Shown piece after piece: positions 3,695 to 5,150 of a stretch of DNA of 5,150 nucleotides. The position numbers and the translations under genes are program-made. Position 1 is the first letter of the stretch. Each line of letters starts with the position of its first letter. Below the pieces are notes generated by a model. It made no database searches. It saw only the letters and a list, made by a program, of their open reading frames with translations, and was not told the origin of the DNA. Source of the DNA: Myxococcales bacterium (GTDB lineage: Bacteria > Myxococcota > Polyangia > Polyangiales > Polyangiaceae); contig PLXW01000148.1 of assembly GCA_003151595.1 (NCBI GenBank), positions 1 through 5,150 of the forward strand, in the 5' to 3' direction.

Positions 3695-5150
3695 ATGTCT
3701 TTCGTTCGTGAATCCGTCCTCGTCAACGGCAAGCCGCTGACGTTCGAAACCGGCCGTCTGGCCAAGCAAGCCCACGGCGCCGTCCTCGTCACGTACGGCG
3801 AGAGTGTCGTCCTCGTCACCGCCGTGTGCGGCGACGAGCGCCCGGGCCTCGACTTCTTCCCGCTGACTTGCGACTACGTCGAGAAGACGTTCGCGGCCGG
3901 CAAGATCCCCGGCGGCTTCTTCAAGCGCGAAGGGCGCCAGCGCGACGAGGAGATCCTCACGTCGCGCCTCATCGACCGCCCGATGCGTCCGCTGTTCCCC
4001 GAGGGGTTCAAGAAGGACACGCAGATCATCGCGACCGTCCTCAGCTCGGACAAGGTGAACAACACCGACATCCTCGCGCTCACCGGCGCGAGCTGCGCGC
4101 TGCACATCTCGGACATCCCGTGGGACGGGCCGCTCGTCGGCATGCGCGTGTCGCGCGTCGACGGCGAGCTGGTGATCTTCCCGACGTTCGAGCAGCAAGC
4201 GAAGGCCGACATCGATCTCGTCGTGGCGTGCTCGAAAGACGCCATCACGATGGTCGAAGGCGGCGCGGCCGAAGCGAACGAGAACGACATCATCGACGCG
4301 CTGTGGTTCGCGCACCGCGCGGCGCAGCCCATCCTCGAGCTCATCGAGCGCATGCGCGCCGCGGTCGGGAAGCCGAAGCGCGTCTTCGCGCCGGAGAAGC
4401 TCGACGCCGCCATCGCGGCCCGCGTCGCCACGATCGTCGACAAGGGGATCCTCGAGAGCTCGCTCATCAAGGACAAGGCGAAGCGTTACGGCGGATACAA
4501 GGCGCTGAAGGAGACGCTGGTCACGACGCTGAAGGCGGAGCTCGGCGACGAGCCGTTCGCCAAGGTCGAGAAGCTCGTCAAGGCCGAGTTCGAAGAGCGG
4601 AAGTACAACGTCGTTCGCGAGTACGTGATGGGCGAGAAGCGCCGCATCGACGGCCGCGACTCGAAGACGATCCGCGCCATCATGACGGAAGTCAGCCTCC
4701 TGCCGCGCGTGCACGGCTCGGCGCTCTTCCAGCGCGGTGAGACCCAGGCCATCGTGACCGCGACGCTCGGCACGTCCACGGACGAGCAGAAGATCGACGG
4801 CCTCAACGGCGAGAAGTGGAAGCGCTTTCTCCTCCACTACAACTTCCCGCCGTTCAGCACGGGCGAGACCAAGCCGCTGCGCGGCCCGGGCCGTCGTGAA
4901 GTCGGCCACGGTGCGCTCGCCGAGCGCGCGCTCGTCCGCATGATGCCGGACAAGGAGAACTTCCCGTACACGATCCGCATCGTGTCCGAGACCCTCGAGT
5001 CGAACGGCTCCTCGTCGATGGCCGCGGTGTGCGGCGGGACGCTGGCGCTCATGGACGCCGGCGTGCCGATCAAGGCGCCGGTCGCGGGCATCGCGATGGG
5101 GCTCATCTCGGACGGCAAGCGCTTCGCCATCCTGAGCGACATCCTCGGCG
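3695..5150 (+). CDS. pnp: Polynucleotide phosphorylase, N-terminal two-thirds (runs off right edge)
   Basis: PNPase degrades RNA from the 3' end using phosphate and releases nucleoside diphosphates; it is a trimer and, in many bacteria, part of the degradosome. The window shows 485 residues of the usual 700 or so, read from the ATG at 3695 with no stop. The first RNase PH-like domain (about 14-145) contains FFPLTCDYVEKTFAAGKIPG (54-73) and FFKREGRQRDEEILTSRLID (75-94), both characteristic. A mainly helical linker (about 165-310) follows. The second RNase PH domain begins near RRIDGRD (316-322) and includes RVHGSALFQRGETQA (338-352), KPLRGPGRREVGHG (393-406) and SETLESNGSSSMA (431-443). The visible end is SDILG, just before the conserved GDEDH-type acidic block that supplies catalytic aspartates. 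That block and the KH and S1 RNA-binding domains lie beyond the edge. No frameshift or missing core motif is seen. It is co-directional with rpsO. Confidence 0.98.
   Translation, partial: MSFVRESVLVNGKPLTFETGRLAKQAHGAVLVTYGESVVLVTAVCGDERPGLDFFPLTCDYVEKTFAAGKIPGGFFKREGRQRDEEILTSRLIDRPMRPLFPEGFKKDTQIIATVLSSDKVNNTDILALTGASCALHISDIPWDGPLVGMRVSRVDGELVIFPTFEQQAKADIDLVVACSKDAITMVEGGAAEANENDIIDALWFAHRAAQPILELIERMRAAVGKPKRVFAPEKLDAAIAARVATIVDKGILESSLIKDKAKRYGGYKALKETLVTTLKAELGDEPFAKVEKLVKAEFEERKYNVVREYVMGEKRRIDGRDSKTIRAIMTEVSLLPRVHGSALFQRGETQAIVTATLGTSTDEQKIDGLNGEKWKRFLLHYNFPPFSTGETKPLRGPGRREVGHGALAERALVRMMPDKENFPYTIRIVSETLESNGSSSMAAVCGGTLALMDAGVPIKAPVAGIAMGLISDGKRFAILSDILG

Noticed and set aside
3581..4909. 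442-codon minus-strand frame opposite pnp
   Set aside because: It is the antisense shadow of PNPase, rich in Arg/Glu/Asp/Leu with no recognisable motif. The plus strand encodes PNPase continuously through the same bases.

Overview
This is a GC-rich, densely coding bacterial chromosome segment made mostly of housekeeping genes. Codon third positions are strongly G/C. The gene set (SecA, a zinc-ribbon protein, a ComEC-type metallo-beta-lactamase lipoprotein, and adjacent rpsO and pnp) and the style of the intergenic repeats suggest a Gram-negative, high-GC lineage. Myxococcota is my best guess. That assignment is inference, because no marker here was compared against a database.

Layout. Positions 1-556 (minus) are the N-terminal 185 codons of secA, which runs off the left edge. 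Positions 557-1037 have no gene. They hold a weak candidate secA promoter, a long inverted-repeat element (about 641-748) whose two arms each fold into their own hairpin, and a cluster of TGTCGG/CCGACA motifs (766-1027). That cluster includes three tandem copies with an exact 22-bp period and one perfect 8-bp inverted repeat. Positions 1038-1916 (minus) encode a cysteine-rich protein with several zinc ribbons, ending in two zf-TFIIB-like ribbons. Only 20 bp away and divergent, 1937-2923 (plus) encodes a predicted lipoprotein with a ComEC/Rec2-like metallo-beta-lactamase domain. Positions 2924-3162 contain a strong sigma70-type promoter and a roughly 155-nt structured leader for rpsO (3163-3432, ribosomal protein S15). 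A strong GC-rich hairpin and a second weak terminator candidate follow. A good Shine-Dalgarno then leads into pnp (3695 to the right edge), which shows the first 485 residues of polynucleotide phosphorylase.

How they relate. rpsO-pnp is a classic conserved pair linking ribosome assembly with RNA turnover. secA and the zinc-ribbon gene point the same way, but the repeat-rich gap makes one simple operon unlikely. The zinc-ribbon gene and the MBL lipoprotein gene share a very short divergent control region.

I do not see a convincing new multi-gene system. The most unusual material is the non-coding stretch 557-1037, with two unrelated kinds of repeat next to each other. Next come the tight divergent start region at 1917-1936 and the rpsO leader with a near-perfect Shine-Dalgarno that serves no visible start codon.
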